Below, one piece after another: positions 24,924 through 38,606 of a DNA stretch of 64,000 nt (positions within the stretch are counted from its first letter, which is position 1; every line of letters begins with the position of its first letter). The notes below the pieces were generated by a model. That model was not told the DNA's origin, did not search any database, and saw nothing but the letters and a program-made list of their open reading frames with translations. The stretch is from Elgaria multicarinata webbii (Eukaryota > Chordata > Lepidosauria > Squamata > Anguidae): the NCBI RefSeq assembly GCF_023053635.1, contig NC_086184.1, positions 13,004,379 through 13,068,378 on the forward strand. The letters run 5' to 3'. The translations under genes were made by a program, and so were the position numbers.

Positions 24924-27900
24924 GCCTCTCCTAAGTCAGGAGAGGCCAACCTCCAGCCTGTGCTAGGAACCAACCAGAGAAATATTACTACCAAGTAAAC
25001 CCCATGTAAATCTCTGGGGGAGAAAGAGCAATACATGTCAAACTGATGGGCGGGGGGAGGCACTCATCAAACCTTAAACTCCTATCAGCCATTTCTTGTC
25101 TTTACTAACTCAAAATCGGCGTGGACTGTGTGAAGCTACCTCTTCTGCATTGCTACGTTTCAGATCCGTCTGTTGAGCTGTTTTCTCAGAATAAGCCACA
25201 GAACATATCCCCCCCCCATTTCCAGTTATAGTGGTGGAATGCAATTCAGATTATCTTTAATATAGGGCCAATTCAAGTGGCCCTGTATACATTGCTGCTT
25301 TTGCACATAACCCCCCTTTCCTGGGGGAAACATACTGATAAACAGCTCTTCTAGAGCATCGATTATTTGTGTTATGCAAACTACCCACTCTGAGCTGAAC
25401 TGGTGGATGTTCTCTTTTTATCACTGCGTGTTACAGCAAGAGTGCTGGCCCAGATAACTGCGAACTGACAGTCGGCCTGCTTGCTTTTCTGGCATGCCTG
25501 CCCTCGCCCCATACATATGCTTCGGCTTGTTTGGAGCCAAGGCAAGGGTGCATTTCCAACAAAAGGTGGGTTTGGAGGAGTTGCGTGGTGGAATGCTAAG
25601 TGGTGGCAGCACGCAGAGCCTTGGTTGTTAAGTAATGCTCTCTGAATAGCTGCTTCTGTGCTGTGGTGATATGCACATTCTGGACCAGTGTACCATTAAC
25701 AGACACCTCTTCTCCTTCTCCTTCTCCTTCTCCTCCTCCTCCTCCTCCTCCTCCTCCTTTTCTCCCTGTTGTCAGATTCTGTGTATACGGTAAGATGCAA
25801 GCAAGAGGGAATAGTATGTATATGGCACAAATACCATAACTTTATGTTTCTGGTTCCAGCATTGCCTTCTACATTGTTGTGCTAAAGGCTGTGTGTATTC
25901 CTGGCAGAAGAGAGTAAAAAACAACAACCACGGCATCTGGGTAAATCAAATTCTTCACCAAAGGAAATAAAAAACGGAACTCTTCAACTGGTATCGATTA
26001 AGCAATCTGAGCAGATTTGCATAATGTCTCCTAGTTTGCATAACATGCTCTGCTGTCCATTTTCATCCAGAATGAAATGCAACCACACCCAAATTGGCCG
26101 TGGTTCTGCATCGCTGCTGCTTCTGCACTGCAGTGTTGGAGGGATGCATTTGTGTTTCGGGCTTGGTTGCATTCTAATCCAGAGGAAATGCCCTGCAAGA
26201 TAAAGTATGGAAGGCTCTCCCTCAGGGGAATGGAATGGACAGGGCCATACTAGGACATGGGTTCCTCAGATGGGGCAGGCACAATGCGTCCAATTCTGAC
26301 AGCTGAATAGGTTTGCTCAAGGCTTCGCTGTACCAAACTCTATTCTAGCCTGTGCAATGCCTGGTCCATTCACTAGTATGTAAATGAAACCTTGTATCCT
26401 GGAAACGTCCTCCTAAAATGGTTATCTCCAATCCTTCCACCAGCAGGCAAAGGCCACTTTAGTCAAGCTGGCCTTTGGTGTGTCTATTATTAATATTATT
26501 ATTATTACTACTACAGGGAAACACGGGAGTGCTTCCCTGTGTTATAGGCGATCAGTGAAAAGAGCATTCCACCATGTTAAGGCCGAAATTGGGGGTGGGT
26601 CATTCTGATGTTCATAAAATGGAAAATGTTTCACCAATCTTTCTGAAACAGAAAGGAGACCTGCCAGAAAGAAATGCTGGTTTTACATACCCTGCGTGTT
26701 TCAAGAAGATTTGTGAAATATTGAGGGCAGGATGGCAGTTCAAAGTACGAAAATGGGGAAAACCTCTCTGGCTCAAAAAGGCTTTATATTTCCGGGTGGC
26801 GATGATTTTTTTTGCTCACTAAAAGCTCTGAATTGGGACCCTTACCCTTCAAACCAGTGGTGGGATCTTGTCCCCCTGTCCTTTTAGTTGGTGGAATGGC
26901 TTTTCTTTTTTCAAAATTTGCTTCCATTGTTTTTTAATGAACATTTCTTTGCCCCATTAAAGTGAGTACAGACTCATAACTCCTAAATGGAGCATGCTCA
27001 GTAGCGTTGCTCTCCCCCCTCCCTCCTGTCTCAAATAGATTGGAATGTTGGAAATAAGATGGTTGCCTGGCTGAAATAAGATGGCCGCCTGGCTCATTTA
27101 GGAGCCATTACCTTCTGCAGATAAGCCAAGGCCCTGTCTGGGCCCTCTCCTTCCCCACAGTGCTGTGGAGGCCAGGGAGGGAGAGAGAAACTACCTGCCT
27201 TGCTTGGAGGGAGGCCCTTCCCTGGAAAAAGAAAACCTGGCTGGCTCAGGTAGGGGTTTGATTGACTTTGTTGTGTGTCTGTGATTGTGAAGAGGGAGGT
27301 GTGTGTGTGTGTGTTTGAAGTGCTGGTGCATCCTTCTTAATTCAAAGTATAAAGAATATATGGCAAACTTTCCTTTGGGGTGGCAGTTCCTCACCCAAGC
27401 CTCTTAAAGTTTAAACTTTATGGAAATAAATATTCAGACTAGGAATGAGAGGAGGTTAACCCTGGCCTATCTGCCATGAGTTTAAACTTTTTCAGGTAGT
27501 GTGTGCTTCTTTAAAAGGTGCTGAACTACATTTTAAGCTTTCTTTTATAGATTTGTGTGTGTGTGTGTATGTGTATTTTGAATTTGAACACAGATATAGG
27601 TCTCTTAAAAAATCTCTGGTGTGAAGGAAGGTTTTGATGTGAAGGAAGGTGCATAGTTTTGGTTGTACATAGAAAATATTTTCCTTTCTCTGTGTAACTG
27701 CTTCTTATAAGCTAAACCTGCTGCTTTGTTTGTATGAAATGACAACATTTTCTAAAATGTACATCCATGAATCTTATACTCAAAACATTACTTCACACCA
27801 AAGAAATGGTTAAGGGACCTAGTTTTTGCTACAACGTGGCACCTTCCAGTTGCTGTACACTTAGATTCACAGAATCATAGAATTCAATGCCCCTCAGTAG

Positions 27901-27930
27901 TTGCAGTAGTCCAGGGCATGTAGTTCTCTT
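24924..27930. other. Intergenic stretch with no recognised gene
   Basis: I see only a (TCC)n run (25707-25760), small GT runs near 27300 and 27555, and a short near-repeat of an AATAAGATGG block near 27055-27090. Open frames here are short and resemble nothing known to me. Confidence 0.6.
25707..25760. repeat. Microsatellite (CTTCTC)n(TCC)n
   Basis: About 54 bp of pyrimidine triplets. Confidence 0.95.
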
Positions 27931-28009
27931 CATCCTCCTCTTCATTTTATCCTCACAATGACCCTGTGAGGTAGTGTAGGCTGAGGGAAAGCCAGGAAAG
28001 GGGGGCATA

Positions 28010-28095
28010 ATGAATTACATTTATATACCGCCCCATAGCCTGGGTGTATTTATTTATTACATTGATATACCGCCCCATAGCCAAAGCTCTGCAAT
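28010..28095 (-). mobile_element. Two short L2 tail fragments
   Basis: TTATATACCGCCCCATAGCC occurs at about 28020 and again near 28065 (GATATACCGCCCCATAGCC), both reversed LINE tails. Confidence 0.6.
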
Positions 28096-28378
28096 AAATA
28101 CCTAAATGTGTTGTTAACAATGATCTCCAGTTATTGACATAGCAAGAAAATATGAGCAAGGAAGCAACATTTGGTGATGCCTTTCATCTGGAAGTTATGT
28201 GATATGTGGGTGATCAAGCAGTTATATGAAAAATGCTAGATACTCTGATCCTTGGTTTACGTGGATTCTTTAATGTCAATATAGTAAAAATTATAAATTT
28301 TAGTGTAATTTTTTAAATAATTACACTATAGTGTCATAATTTAAATTTTTTAAATAGTGTAAATTGGGAAATTATTTA

Positions 28379-28513
<135 letters not shown>

Positions 28514-28794
28514 TCAATAAACAAAAAACCTACGGTTTACAAAACAACTTTAAAGGCTCTACAGTTTTCAACCAAACTCCAAAAAGCAGGGAAATTGGGA
28601 GTTAAGGCTCACAGGCCTATAACGCCACATCCTCCCTAAGGAGGCAGAAAGTGCCAGTGAAATTCTCATTCTCCCAAACCAGGTATAAACCATGAGGACA
28701 GGATAGAGAATAGGATATGCAGAGGTGAATGTGGGGTTGTGGAAAACTGATGACGAACAACTTAGGGCCACCTACTGGGCCTCAAGGTGGCCTT

Positions 28795-29525
28795 ACAAAA
28801 TTTAAAACATACACATTTTAAACCTAGGGAAAGAAATATACAAAAATAAAAATAAAATAAAAATAAATAAAAATGCAATATAAAACATTAAACGTTTAAA
28901 ACACACAACAGTTTTACAAGACCTTAACATAGATGGAGGATCAGATAATTCTCCAAAGGCCTGCTGGAACAAACAAGTTTTAGCCTGCTTCCGAAAGCAC
29001 AGCAAGGAGGGAACCAGACTAGCTTCCCCGGGAAGAGAGTTCCAGAGCACTGGAGCAGCCACCGAGAAGGCCCTCTCCCATGTTCCCACCAAGCGTGCCT
29101 GTGAAGATGCTGGGACTGAAAGAAGGGCTTTCCCAGAAGATCTTAAAGCACGGGCAGGCTCATAAGGGAGAATACGGTCTTTCAAATAACCTGGACCTGA
29201 GCCATATAGGGCTTTATAGGTCATAATCAGCACTTTGAATTGTGCCCGGAAACAGACTGGAAGCCAGTGGAGCTGTTTTAACAAGGGAGTTGTGTGCTCC
29301 CTGTAACCAGCCCCAGTCAACAATCTGGCTGTAGCTCTTTGAACCACCTGGAGTTTACGAACACTCTTTAAAGGCAGCCCCACGTAGAGTGCATTACAGT
29401 AATCCAATCGGGATGTAACTAAGGCATGTGTCACCGTGGCCAGGTCTGACATCTCTAGGAACGGGTGAAGCTGGCACACTAGCTTTAACTGTGCAAATGC
29501 ACTCCTGGCCACCGTTGAAACCTAT
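28795..29525 (-). mobile_element. L2-type LINE, 3' part of the reverse transcriptase frame
   Basis: A 236-codon open frame on the reverse strand: [78 protein letters not shown]. Retains an intact reading frame, so younger than most LINE copies here. 5'-truncated. Confidence 0.88.
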
Positions 29526-29529
29526 GGTA

Positions 29530-30355
29530 TATCTATTGAGCTGGATGCTGTTTTAAAAAAATTAAGTTAAATTTGCACAAATCTCCCTGAAGGTGATTTT
29601 TTTTTTGTGGCAAAACAAAGTCTACTCTGCTGAGTGTATTTGCGCACATTAGCAGAATAGGATGAGGTTGCGCTGCAAAGACCCATGCTAGGAGCAGGCA
29701 GGAAGCCTAAGGGGCAAAAGCCACAGAGTGCCTGATCATCTGTTGGGAATAACTTGGATTAGTGAGTGAACCACCAACACACTGCAGTTTATTTTCAGGG
29801 TGGCTTACTGTGACATGCAAACTTCTTTAAAAGAGCTGATGGAAAATGGGCATGATTAAATTTAAGTTTTTCATGTTGGAAGCCTGCCCCCTGGGTAATC
29901 GCAGAACCTTTCAGCCATTATCAAATGATAAAGAGGTTTGAGGTTTGAGTGGAACTGGGTGATGTGACTGGTGCGCGCCAACAACAATGGGAAACCATAA
30001 CCTGTCAATGTTCATGTTAGTGTGGGATGGAAAACCCAGAGAGCTTTAGAGAGCTCTTCAGAATGTCATGAGCAATTAGTAGGGTTCACGAACAGAAATG
30101 AGATAGAATGGCAAGCTAATTATTAAGCAAAATAATAGAGTACTGAATACATTGTGATCTGACACCATTTTTAATTGTAAGAACTGGTAAACGTTCGCCC
30201 TCCCTTTGAAATGGAATATTATTATAACAAAGGACATCTATGCCAGCACGGTTTGGAATCCTAGAGGAAATGGGGACCCTGCAACCCCATCCCACTTCCA
30301 AATTTAGCTGCTTAATATGACCATACTCATTGAGCAAATCCAAATCTATTTATTT
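29530..30355. other. Intergenic stretch without recognised features
   Basis: No gene or repeat identified on either strand. Confidence 0.5.
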
Positions 30356-30357
30356 AC

Positions 30358-30657
30358 CACAAAAATGTGGTGATGGCTACCAATTTGGATGGCTTTAAAA
30401 GGGGGTTGGATAAGTTCCTGGAGGAGAAGGCTATCAATGGCCACTAGTCCTGACAGCTAAGTGCAACCTTCAGTATCAGAGGCAGTAAACCTGTATACAC
30501 TAGTTGCTGGGGAACATGGGTGGGAGGGTGCTGTTTCACTCGTGTCCTGATTGTGGGTTCCTGGTTGACATCTGGTTGGCCACTGTGTGAACAGAGTGCT
30601 GGATTAGATGAACCCTTGGTCTGATCCAGCATGGCTCTTCTTATGTTCTTATTGCAG
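30358..30657 (+). mobile_element. CR1/L3-like LINE 3' end
   Basis: GGTTGGATAAGTTCCTGGAG, TTGCTGGGGAACATGGGTGG, GTTGGCCACTGTGTGAACAG, TGATCCAGCATGGCTCTTCT in order, with all blocks seen reversed at 63580-63920. Confidence 0.75.
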
Positions 30658-31329
30658 TTGATGACCAGATTGAAAAAGCAAGGTATACAAGATATACAAA
30701 AACATATATGACAACAAAGTATACTTATAAGATGTATAGAGCAGTGTACCGTCCCTGCTGAGCAAATAAAAAAATGGGTTAACTCATCTCTCAACTTAAC
30801 TGCAACAGAAAAAACAACAACAGCAACTTAGCAACCATTCCAGTAACTACAGGAATGATGTCGGCCGAATAGTAAGATACATAAAACAGATTGTCTTTGC
30901 CAGGAAACTTAGATCATCAAGGCACAATCAGTTCTCTCCTAATATCCTGATAGAAATTGCAATATAATAAAACATGCATAACCGTCTCTGTTGAATTGCA
31001 GGGCCAATAAGGTTGCAATGAAGAATCCTTACTGAATTTCCTCTCTAGCATGGCAGATCGTTCGCACAGGCTAGTGTAAGCGCAACCCGAGGCTTACAAA
31101 TGGTGAACAATTTTTAAACTGTTAGCCTTTTTACTCCCAATTGGGAATCGCATGTCAAAAATAGGAGCACAAAATTTAGCTGCCAAGGAAATCAAATTTT
31201 GCCGTACAGTATTGTACAGTCTTAACAAAAGAAATTCTTTTGTCTTTTCCTTGTCCAAAGAAAAAGGGTTCAGAGGAGTTGAATTGCATTGCAAAAACTT
31301 CAACTTCTTTGATCCAGGAAGCTCAGATT

Positions 31330-31480
31330 CTTGGGCTGTAGCTAGACCTAAGGTTTATCCCAGGATTGTCCTGAGGTCAGACCTGTTCATCTAAGTGCCA
31401 CACAGGGCATCCAGCGCTCAGGCAGGGATGAATCTGGGATGATCCTGGGATAAACCTTAGGTCTAGCTACGGCCTTGGTC
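31330..31480. mobile_element. Palindromic MITE (GCTGTAGCTAGACCTAAGGT)
   Basis: The left end is mirrored by ACCTTAGGTCTAGCTACGGC at 31457-31476, and GGTTTATCCCAGGAT by ATCCTGGGATAAACC. About 145 bp. Confidence 0.75.
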
Positions 31481-31649
31481 TGCTTAACTGTTGATTGTTG
31501 ACAATTTTGGCACTGTGCAGACAGTCAGTATAAATATTGAGAAGGGCTAGGTAATGATCACACTTACTAGAATTTTCCTCTCAGCGTGTTTAATGTCCAA
31601 GCATTGGATAAGATCTAGGCACTTGGGTCCCCCCTGCATCTCGCCTTTT

Positions 31650-32205
31650 TATTATTTATTTATTTATTTATTGCATTTTTATACCGCCCAATAGCCGAAG
31701 CTCTCTGGGCGGTTCACAAAAATTAAAACCATTCAAAGTATAAAACAAACAGTGTAAAGGCATGATTTAAAATACAATATAAAAACACAACCAGGATAAA
31801 ATCAGCAGTAGTGCAGAAATACAAATTTAAGATACAAATTTAAAACAGCAAAGTTAAAATTAAGTTTATAGGCTGTTAAAATGCTGTGAGAATAAAAAGG
31901 TCTAAAATAGTATAGTGTAGGTGCCAGGCGAACCTCCTTAGGACAGCCAGGGTACCACAGCACAGAAGGCCCTCCTCCTAGTAGCCACCTGCCTCACTTC
32001 CTTTGGCAGGGGCTCACGGAGAAGGACCCCTGAGGATGACCTTAGGGTCCGGGCAGGTACATATGGGAGAAGGCATTCCCTCAGATAACCTGGCCCCAAG
32101 CTGTTTAGGGCTTTAAATGTTAATATCAGCACTTTGAATCGGGCCTCGACCTGGACTGGCAGCCAATGAAGCTGGAAGAGGACTGGCGTGATGTGGTCTT
32201 GTTTT
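31650..32205 (-). mobile_element. L2-type LINE, 3' fragment
   Basis: The reverse strand encodes LTFKALNSLGPGYLRECLLP and LPKEVRQVATRRRAFCAVVP; tail ATACCGCCCAATAGCCGAAG reversed at 31681. Close to 22222-22790. Confidence 0.85.
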
Positions 32206-32644
32206 TAATTTGCAAATCTCCAGATTGATTAGACTACAACTCTCATAATCCCCTGAACATTAGAATAACACCAGCAAAGGTTCGCTTGGTGACTTGAAGT
32301 CTGATAGAGTAGTTATTTAATTTGGATACCATCTAGTCCTGGGTGTGTGCCAATTTTAGGCTATCAGGATCAACCTTGGTTCTAACTAGGAGATCCACCA
32401 ACTCGAGGTGGGTGCGAAATCGTGGTTCAGGAAGGCAGACACAGAGTTGCAGAGAAAGGAGCGTCTGAGCACATGCTGAGCCTACGAAATTGTTTTTTCA
32501 GTTCCAGAACTTGAGCTCCCAAACAAACGCTTCCACATCCAACTCTATTCCTATTTCCCCCCTAAATTTATTTTTTAAATTTCAGCAGCTGAACATCTGG
32601 AAGACCACATGTTCTCCAGCCTTGTTGTCGATCCTTTCCTTCCT

Positions 32645-32674
32645 TCCTCCTCCTCCTCCTCCTCCTCCTCCTCG
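32645..32674. repeat. Microsatellite (TCC)n
   Basis: About nine TCC triplets. Confidence 0.9.
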
Positions 32675-33009
32675 GGTACAGTACCATCTATGAGAGCATT
32701 TTGCCTGTATCATTATATGTCAATGGAGACTAAATATCTGAGTCTCCATGGTAATATGACCCTTGATTTCCTGTTTCTTGGGTACTGCACAATTGACATA
32801 ATTATGCCTGCATGCTGAAATTGCATGTCCTGTTTGTCTGTTTTTAATAGCTTCGCTATTCAAACAGAGACGGTGTTTCATTTTATTTCATCTCACTTGG
32901 TTCAAAAAGCTTTTAGGCCCTGATCCAGAGGGGGGAAATAGTTGTGCGAAAACCCTGATGAAATGAATAACATTTAGCTGAGCTACAACTAGCTTGTTGT
33001 AATCCTAGG

Positions 33010-33185
33010 CACTTCTACTCAGCTGAGCACTTGAATTCAGTGGGTAAAATCCAATGGGAGTCCTACTTAGGGTAGATCCACTGAAATGAACAGGACTATC
33101 TAACTTAAGTCCCATTCATTTCAGTGGGGTCACTCTTACGGTGTATATTGGATTTTACACCATGGAATTAGGAGCCAGGTAAGGA
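33010..33185. mobile_element. Dispersed repeat with inverted TTCAGTGGG / CCACTGAA blocks
   Basis: GATCCACTGAAATGAACAGG is mirrored by CATTTCAGTGGGGTCACTC. Related short pieces near 35275-35345 and 46130-46320. Family unassigned. Confidence 0.45.
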
Positions 33186-34099
33186 TGTATAGGATTGTAG
33201 CCTTAAAGCATGCACTACCTGACTTTCTCTGGATTGGAACCATAAAAGTTCTAAAGGCCAAGGGGAGATGGAGAGGAATGTGTAGGCTTCTGTTATTTCA
33301 CTTCCAGGGGTTATGTAATTGTTTTTCCACTTCTGCAAACTTCAGGGTTCCTCTGAACAGGTTAATACCTCCTTTCTGTTTCTCATTGGCCCTGTTTTGG
33401 CTGCAAATCACCAGATGCCCTCTGCTGCGAGACAGGAATGATAACGTTAGATGGCAAAAGGAAGAAAAATGGTAGCGTCAGCAGCCATTCTGCCCTGAGT
33501 CCCGGTGCGTACCCTGATCCTGCTAGAGTCATGGACACTTGGATAACCCAAACCAAGGCCACCACTGACCCATGAAGAAACAATGTGGTGACCTTGGAGC
33601 AAAGGGAAAATTTGCTGTAAATGGACCCTTTTAAAAGTGCAGTTTTGGGTCGAAAAGCCCAATGTGGCTGTGAGTCGGCGGCTGCATCATATATGTATAT
33701 ATAAAAGGCAGTGTCACTGGGCATCCACGATGGAGTAAATAGGGCATATTGACAACCCCCAGGACTGGCAGAAGAGTAAAAGCTGGCCTCCAATGCAACA
33801 TTCCTCTTCCCTCTGCCATCTTTGATACAGATGGAACTGCTCAGAGTGTCTGAGACTGGCCCACGTAGTGTGGTTTGCACCCTATGCTTGCGTCCATCTG
33901 TATTCTGAGCTTAAGCACGCCCATTCCCTATAAGTTACTGACGCTGAAGCTCCTACAGCCGAATTCAGTTTCAGAGAAGCTATCATGGGGGCGCATTCCA
34001 GTGGTAGGTGGTGCTGAAGCCAAAGGAGGCGGGGCTAAAATAACCCCAAAGATCAGCTTATTTTAGCTCAGAGCTCTTACAGACAGTAACGCCACAGGA

Positions 34100-34717
34100 G
34101 AATCATAGAATCATAGAACAGTAGAGTTGGAAGGGGCCTAAAAGGCCATCGAGTCCAACCCCGTGCTCAATGTAGGAATCCACCCTAAAGCATCCCTGAC
34201 AGATGGTTGTCCAGCTGCCTCTTGAATGCCTCTAATGTGGGAGAGCCCACAACCTCCCTAGGTAACTGATTCCATTGTCATACCGCTCTAACAGTCAGGA
34301 AGTTTTTCCTGATGTCCAGCCGGAATCTGGCTTCCTGTAACTTGAGCCCATTATTCCGCATCCTGCCCTCTGGGAGGATCGAGACGAGATCCTGGCCCTC
34401 CTCTGTGTGACAACCTTTTAAGTATTTGAAGAGTGCTATCATATCTCCCCTCAATCTTCTCTTTTCCAGGCTAAACTTGCCCAATTCTTTCAGTCTCTCT
34501 TCATAGGGCTTTGTTTCCAGACGCCTGATCATCCTGGTTGCCCTCCTCTGAACACGCTCCAGGTTGTCTGCATCCTTCTTGAAGTGTGGTGCCCAGAACT
34601 GGACACAATACTCAAGATGAGGCCTAACCGGGGCTGAATAGAGAGGAACCAGTACCTCACGCAATTTGGAAGCTATACTTCTATTAATGTATAGAGGCAT
34701 TTCAGCCTTTGAGAGTG
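34100..34717 (-). mobile_element. CR1-type LINE, 3' fragment
   Basis: Reverse strand encodes [75 protein letters not shown]; ends with TCATAGAATCATAGAA reversed at 34103. A 150-codon frame remains open. Confidence 0.9.
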
Positions 34718-34719
34718 GG

Positions 34720-36525
34720 GGGAAAAACATGCAAAAGCTGAAATACCACCGAACAATTGGTGTGTGGGTAGGGTGAGGGAAAGGCGGGTGGCCATCTGGA
34801 GAATCCCAGAGGACTGGATGGGGACTGGGTAGGCTGGCTTTGGCTCATAGGCTTGAGGTTTGACAGCCCTGCAATATGCCCTGTAACTTTCCCCTTATGC
34901 AATGGCATGATTCTGAAACATTTATGCAGGAATACTTCTACTGATGCACACTGTTTTTCTTTTTACCACAGCATCTAGTAGAAGTAGTTCTGACCTCGGG
35001 AGTCAAGGCTATCTGGGTTTCTTTATTTCCTTATAATCATCAGAGATTCCCCGTAGTTTGGTGCTCTCTCAAGTTAACCTTTTTACTCTCATATCTTTTA
35101 AAAATAAATAAATAGGGATGAGATCAGTGTGTGTCCATGTTTTTTAATGCATCTTTTCTCAGCTGAAAGAGCAAAATCGCAATTGCTCATTAGACGCAGA
35201 TGTCCAAGTGAACAGAACAACATGTAACACACAAACCTATTCATGTATTTTTATTCCAAAAGCACCATTTTATACATGTCTGCCCAGAAGTAAGTTCCAT
35301 TAAGTTCAATGGGGGCTTACACCCAGGGAAGTAGGTATAGGATCATGGTCTAGGAAACCACTTATATACTGCTCTCCCCTCAAAAGGAATCCAAGAATCT
35401 AGCTACATAAAAATGACAATGGAAACAACCCAAATGCCACCAAAACAAAAGAAGCAGAACGTGGCATAGCAGCAGATAACAAAGCAATCAAATAAAAAGA
35501 GGCATATTCCCATCAAAGACGTCTCCGTCCTTTTTTTTAAGCAATAAAAAGAATCAATAAAAGGGCATGGTCCACCCAGGGCTGCAACTACTGCTGAGTC
35601 GTGAATCTTCAAGGTGGTTTTGTTGCACAAGTTGTTCGCCCTAGGGACAAGATCCAATCAGCCCCTAAGCACGACTCCACACTTCCAGCGACAGAGGGCT
35701 CAAAAGCGCTTTATTGATTAGTAATCAAGGTCTGGTCTCTTGAAGGCGAGCAGTCAGACAGAGAAGCAGAGGATTCAGTACAGCATTTGAAGCCTGCAAA
35801 GGGCAGTGCCCAGTAGCAGCATGAACCAATCAGAACGTAACACTGGGGCATAACTAATCTTTGTTAAACAATCCCTCTGCTCTACTGTAAGCTAACTTTT
35901 GCACTGGAACCGAGGCTCTCTTGTTTTTGTTAGATAAGACAGACACAAGGAGACACCCTCGGGTACGTGACGCCTCGCTTGCTGCATAATGGCTGCTTCA
36001 TAGTTTCCTTTTGAAAATGGAGTCACATATGCTAACATTTCCCCCCCTTTGAAGCAATTTAAAACTCAAGCTTGCTAGCTTCTTCTAGGACATCTATGGC
36101 TAAGGCTTCATAATGCAAATACATAATGGAAATGTTGAACTGCAGGTGTTCCTCATGACCGTTCCAAAAGCTGCACCATATCAAGGAACCAGTTCCAGCA
36201 CTTTCCACTTCCACCAGGAGCAGGAATTCTGTAAAATGAATGGTCTTCATTGCCCTTCCAGACCAATCCTTCTGAAATACTTTGCCTTACAATAGGGACC
36301 CACAGATTGTTGCTGGGAAAATTCATCCCCCCTTCCCAAAGTTACAGTGAGGTTTGCAGCGAAGCTCAATAGGAGCAGGAAATTCTTAGGGGTGGCGGTG
36401 GCACATGATGTGAGTGTGTCTCTGATCATCAAAAAGTGCTGGCGTGGCATCCCTGTGAACCCTGCCTCTACTACACCACTGGTTATGTATGTTCCCCGTG
36501 CATTCTCAGTCATTTATATAAGAAC
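34720..36525. other. Intergenic stretch with no recognised gene
   Basis: Apart from a GTTCAATGGGGGCTTAC-type piece at 35275-35345, nothing is identifiable. Confidence 0.5.
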
Positions 36526-36526
36526 A

Positions 36527-36685
36527 TAAAGACGAGCCCTGCTGGATCAGACCAAGGGTCTGTCTAGTCCAGCATTCTGTTCACACAGTGCCCATCCATC
36601 TTTCAACAGGAAACCCACAAGCAGGACATGTGTGCAACAGCACCCTCCCACCCATGTTCCCCAGCAAGTGGTGTACATTAATCAT
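36527..36685 (-). mobile_element. CR1/L3-like LINE 3' fragment
   Basis: AGAACATAAAGACGAGCCCT, GATCAGACCAAGGGTCTGTC, ATGTGTGCAACAGCACCCTC in the reversed family order. Confidence 0.75.
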
Positions 36686-37544
36686 TGCAGGACCACAGTA
36701 ATTCTCAGAATTGTTTTTAGCAGGTGTTTAGGGTTTTCTTGATCCAAGCAGGTGCCCATCCTTGTGATGCAGTTCTTGGCCCTGTGACAGCCCCTCTGAT
36801 CTCAACTCCCTTCCCAATACAAAGTTCACTTGTACCTCCTGCTTATGGCCCTGTGTTTTAGGGAGGTGGGAAAACATAAGGGGCTCTGATTGAATAAACC
36901 GCAATGCAGGTAAGAAACGATCGTGGGGTGGGATGGGGGGCATTCGTCTATCTGCATCAAATTGCATGATCTGGGCAGAGAGTTGATGCTGTACTGAGCA
37001 GGCTGTCAGGTGTGAATTTAGTCTTCTGAACCCCACTGTGTGGGAAGCGTAACCTTTACATAATAAACACGTTCCCTTGGGGAAGGCCTGCTTCATCAAA
37101 GCAGGACAATGGCAAAAAATAGAGGGTGAGGCGCTGACTCATGGCAGGTTGTCTTGCCAAGCGAATCTCTGGCTGGGGAGGCTGGAAACTGGGAAGCAAG
37201 CGCAGATTGTCTGGATATCTCTTATTGTTGCAGCTAGGATGTCGGACAAGTGTGTAACGGATTCAAAGGAGTTTAGGATTTCTGCAGAGGGCAGGTTTTA
37301 TTTGTTTGTTTGTTTTTTGAGTCATGCAGATTCCGTGGAAATAGTGGGACATTTTTTTAAAATTGGGGGGATTTGCATTAATTTGCATTATCTAATGCAT
37401 CTGGGAAAAACCAAAGGGCCAGATCAGGACCTTAGGAGGGCCAAATGTGGCCCCAGAGCTGCGGTTTTGCACTGCTGTTCTAAAACCGAAGGATCCCTGT
37501 CAATGAGGACTGGATCATCCAGTGATGGAGGGAGCAGGGGTGTG

Positions 37545-37862
37545 AGGCTTGGATTCAGACAATAATCCACACTGAAGGGGTTATTAGGTTGAGCATGGGT
37601 TGGGTGTGGACTGAGTATGGGTTGATGCTGACATGTGAGGTATCATGTCTGAATCCATCTGTGCTAACAAACCATGGCTTGTTATGCATGAACAACCCAC
37701 AGTTCACAACCAAACAACAAACCATGGGTTCTCTTCATGAGTTGTTTGTGCTTAACAAACCATGGTTTGTTAACTCAGCTGGGTTCAGACAACACGATAA
37801 CCTATGGTCCAACAACAATGCACAGTTCAACAACCCACACTTAACCCATACTCAATCCTAGA
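37545..37862. mobile_element. Repeat rich in AACCATGG / CCATGGTT inverted blocks
   Basis: GGATTCAGACAATAATCCAC at the left and GGGTTCAGACAACACGATAA at about 37782 suggest ends or nested copies; the interior holds several AAACCATGG/CCATGGTTTG pairs. Part of the same family at 41305-41345. Confidence 0.45.
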
Positions 37863-37971
37863 GAGTGGGTTATTGTGATGTATGGATCCACCAACATTAA
37901 CAAAATGGCTGAAGCTTTGCTCAGAATAATGCAAGTGAGCTGATGATAGGTAATCTTACCACAGTTTTCTT

Positions 37972-38040
37972 CAACCTGGGGCCTTTCAGATGTTTTGGAC
38001 TTCAGCTCCCAGCATTCCTGACCACTGTAACCACGTGCTA
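37972..38040 (+). mobile_element. Half of a TTGGACTACAACTCCCA palindromic MITE
   Basis: CAACCTGGGGCCTTTCAGATGTTTTGGACTTCAGCTCCCAGCATT, left arm only. Confidence 0.6.
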
Positions 38041-38483
38041 TAATAGCAGAGAAAAGTGCCTAATGTGTTGAACCATTGGTTTCAGCACCTTAGATAGCTC
38101 CTCCAGATTGGCTGGTTCTGAGTGAAACTCAGAATGGAATCACAGCCCCACTGAAATTGGATCCACCAGTCTTCACTGGTAGGAGGCACTAGGAAGGAGA
38201 AGAAACAAGACACATTTCTGTTAAAATATTAATTCCAAGGCCCATTTCTGAAACCCAGAGAGTTTCAGCTATTAAACGGTATAGAAATATAATCATAATA
38301 AAAAAGAACAAACAAATAAATAAGTAAATAAATAAACCACTCTACAAATCAACATGTATATTGATAGCATTGTGTAAACCTATCATCATCATCATTATTA
38401 TTAGTAATATTTTCTTCTAAAGCCAAACATATAACTGATGAACATCAATTTATTAGCAACAGTGGTATGTCAAACACTCTGTC

Positions 38484-38606
38484 TAGCTTCTTTATGAATA
38501 TTATTATTATTATTTATTTATATAGCACCATCAATGTACATGGTGCTGTACAGAGTAAAACAGTAAATAGCAAGACCCTGCCGCATAGGCTTACAATCTA
38601 ATATGT
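38484..38606. mobile_element. Unassigned dispersed repeat
   Basis: TATATAGCACCATCAATGTA..GCAAGACCCTGCCGCATAGG..TTACAATCTAAT; looks like a repeat tail but occurs once here. Confidence 0.35.

Noticed and set aside
28802-29512. A 236-codon gene
   Set aside because: The product is the C-terminal part of a LINE reverse transcriptase, with the same blocks as other LINE copies here.
33383-33880. A 165-codon reverse-strand open frame
   Set aside because: No recognisable domain, low-complexity content, no splice or promoter context; most likely chance.
36727-37565. Open frames of 123-162 codons on both strands
   Set aside because: No known domain, no conserved composition and no splice context.
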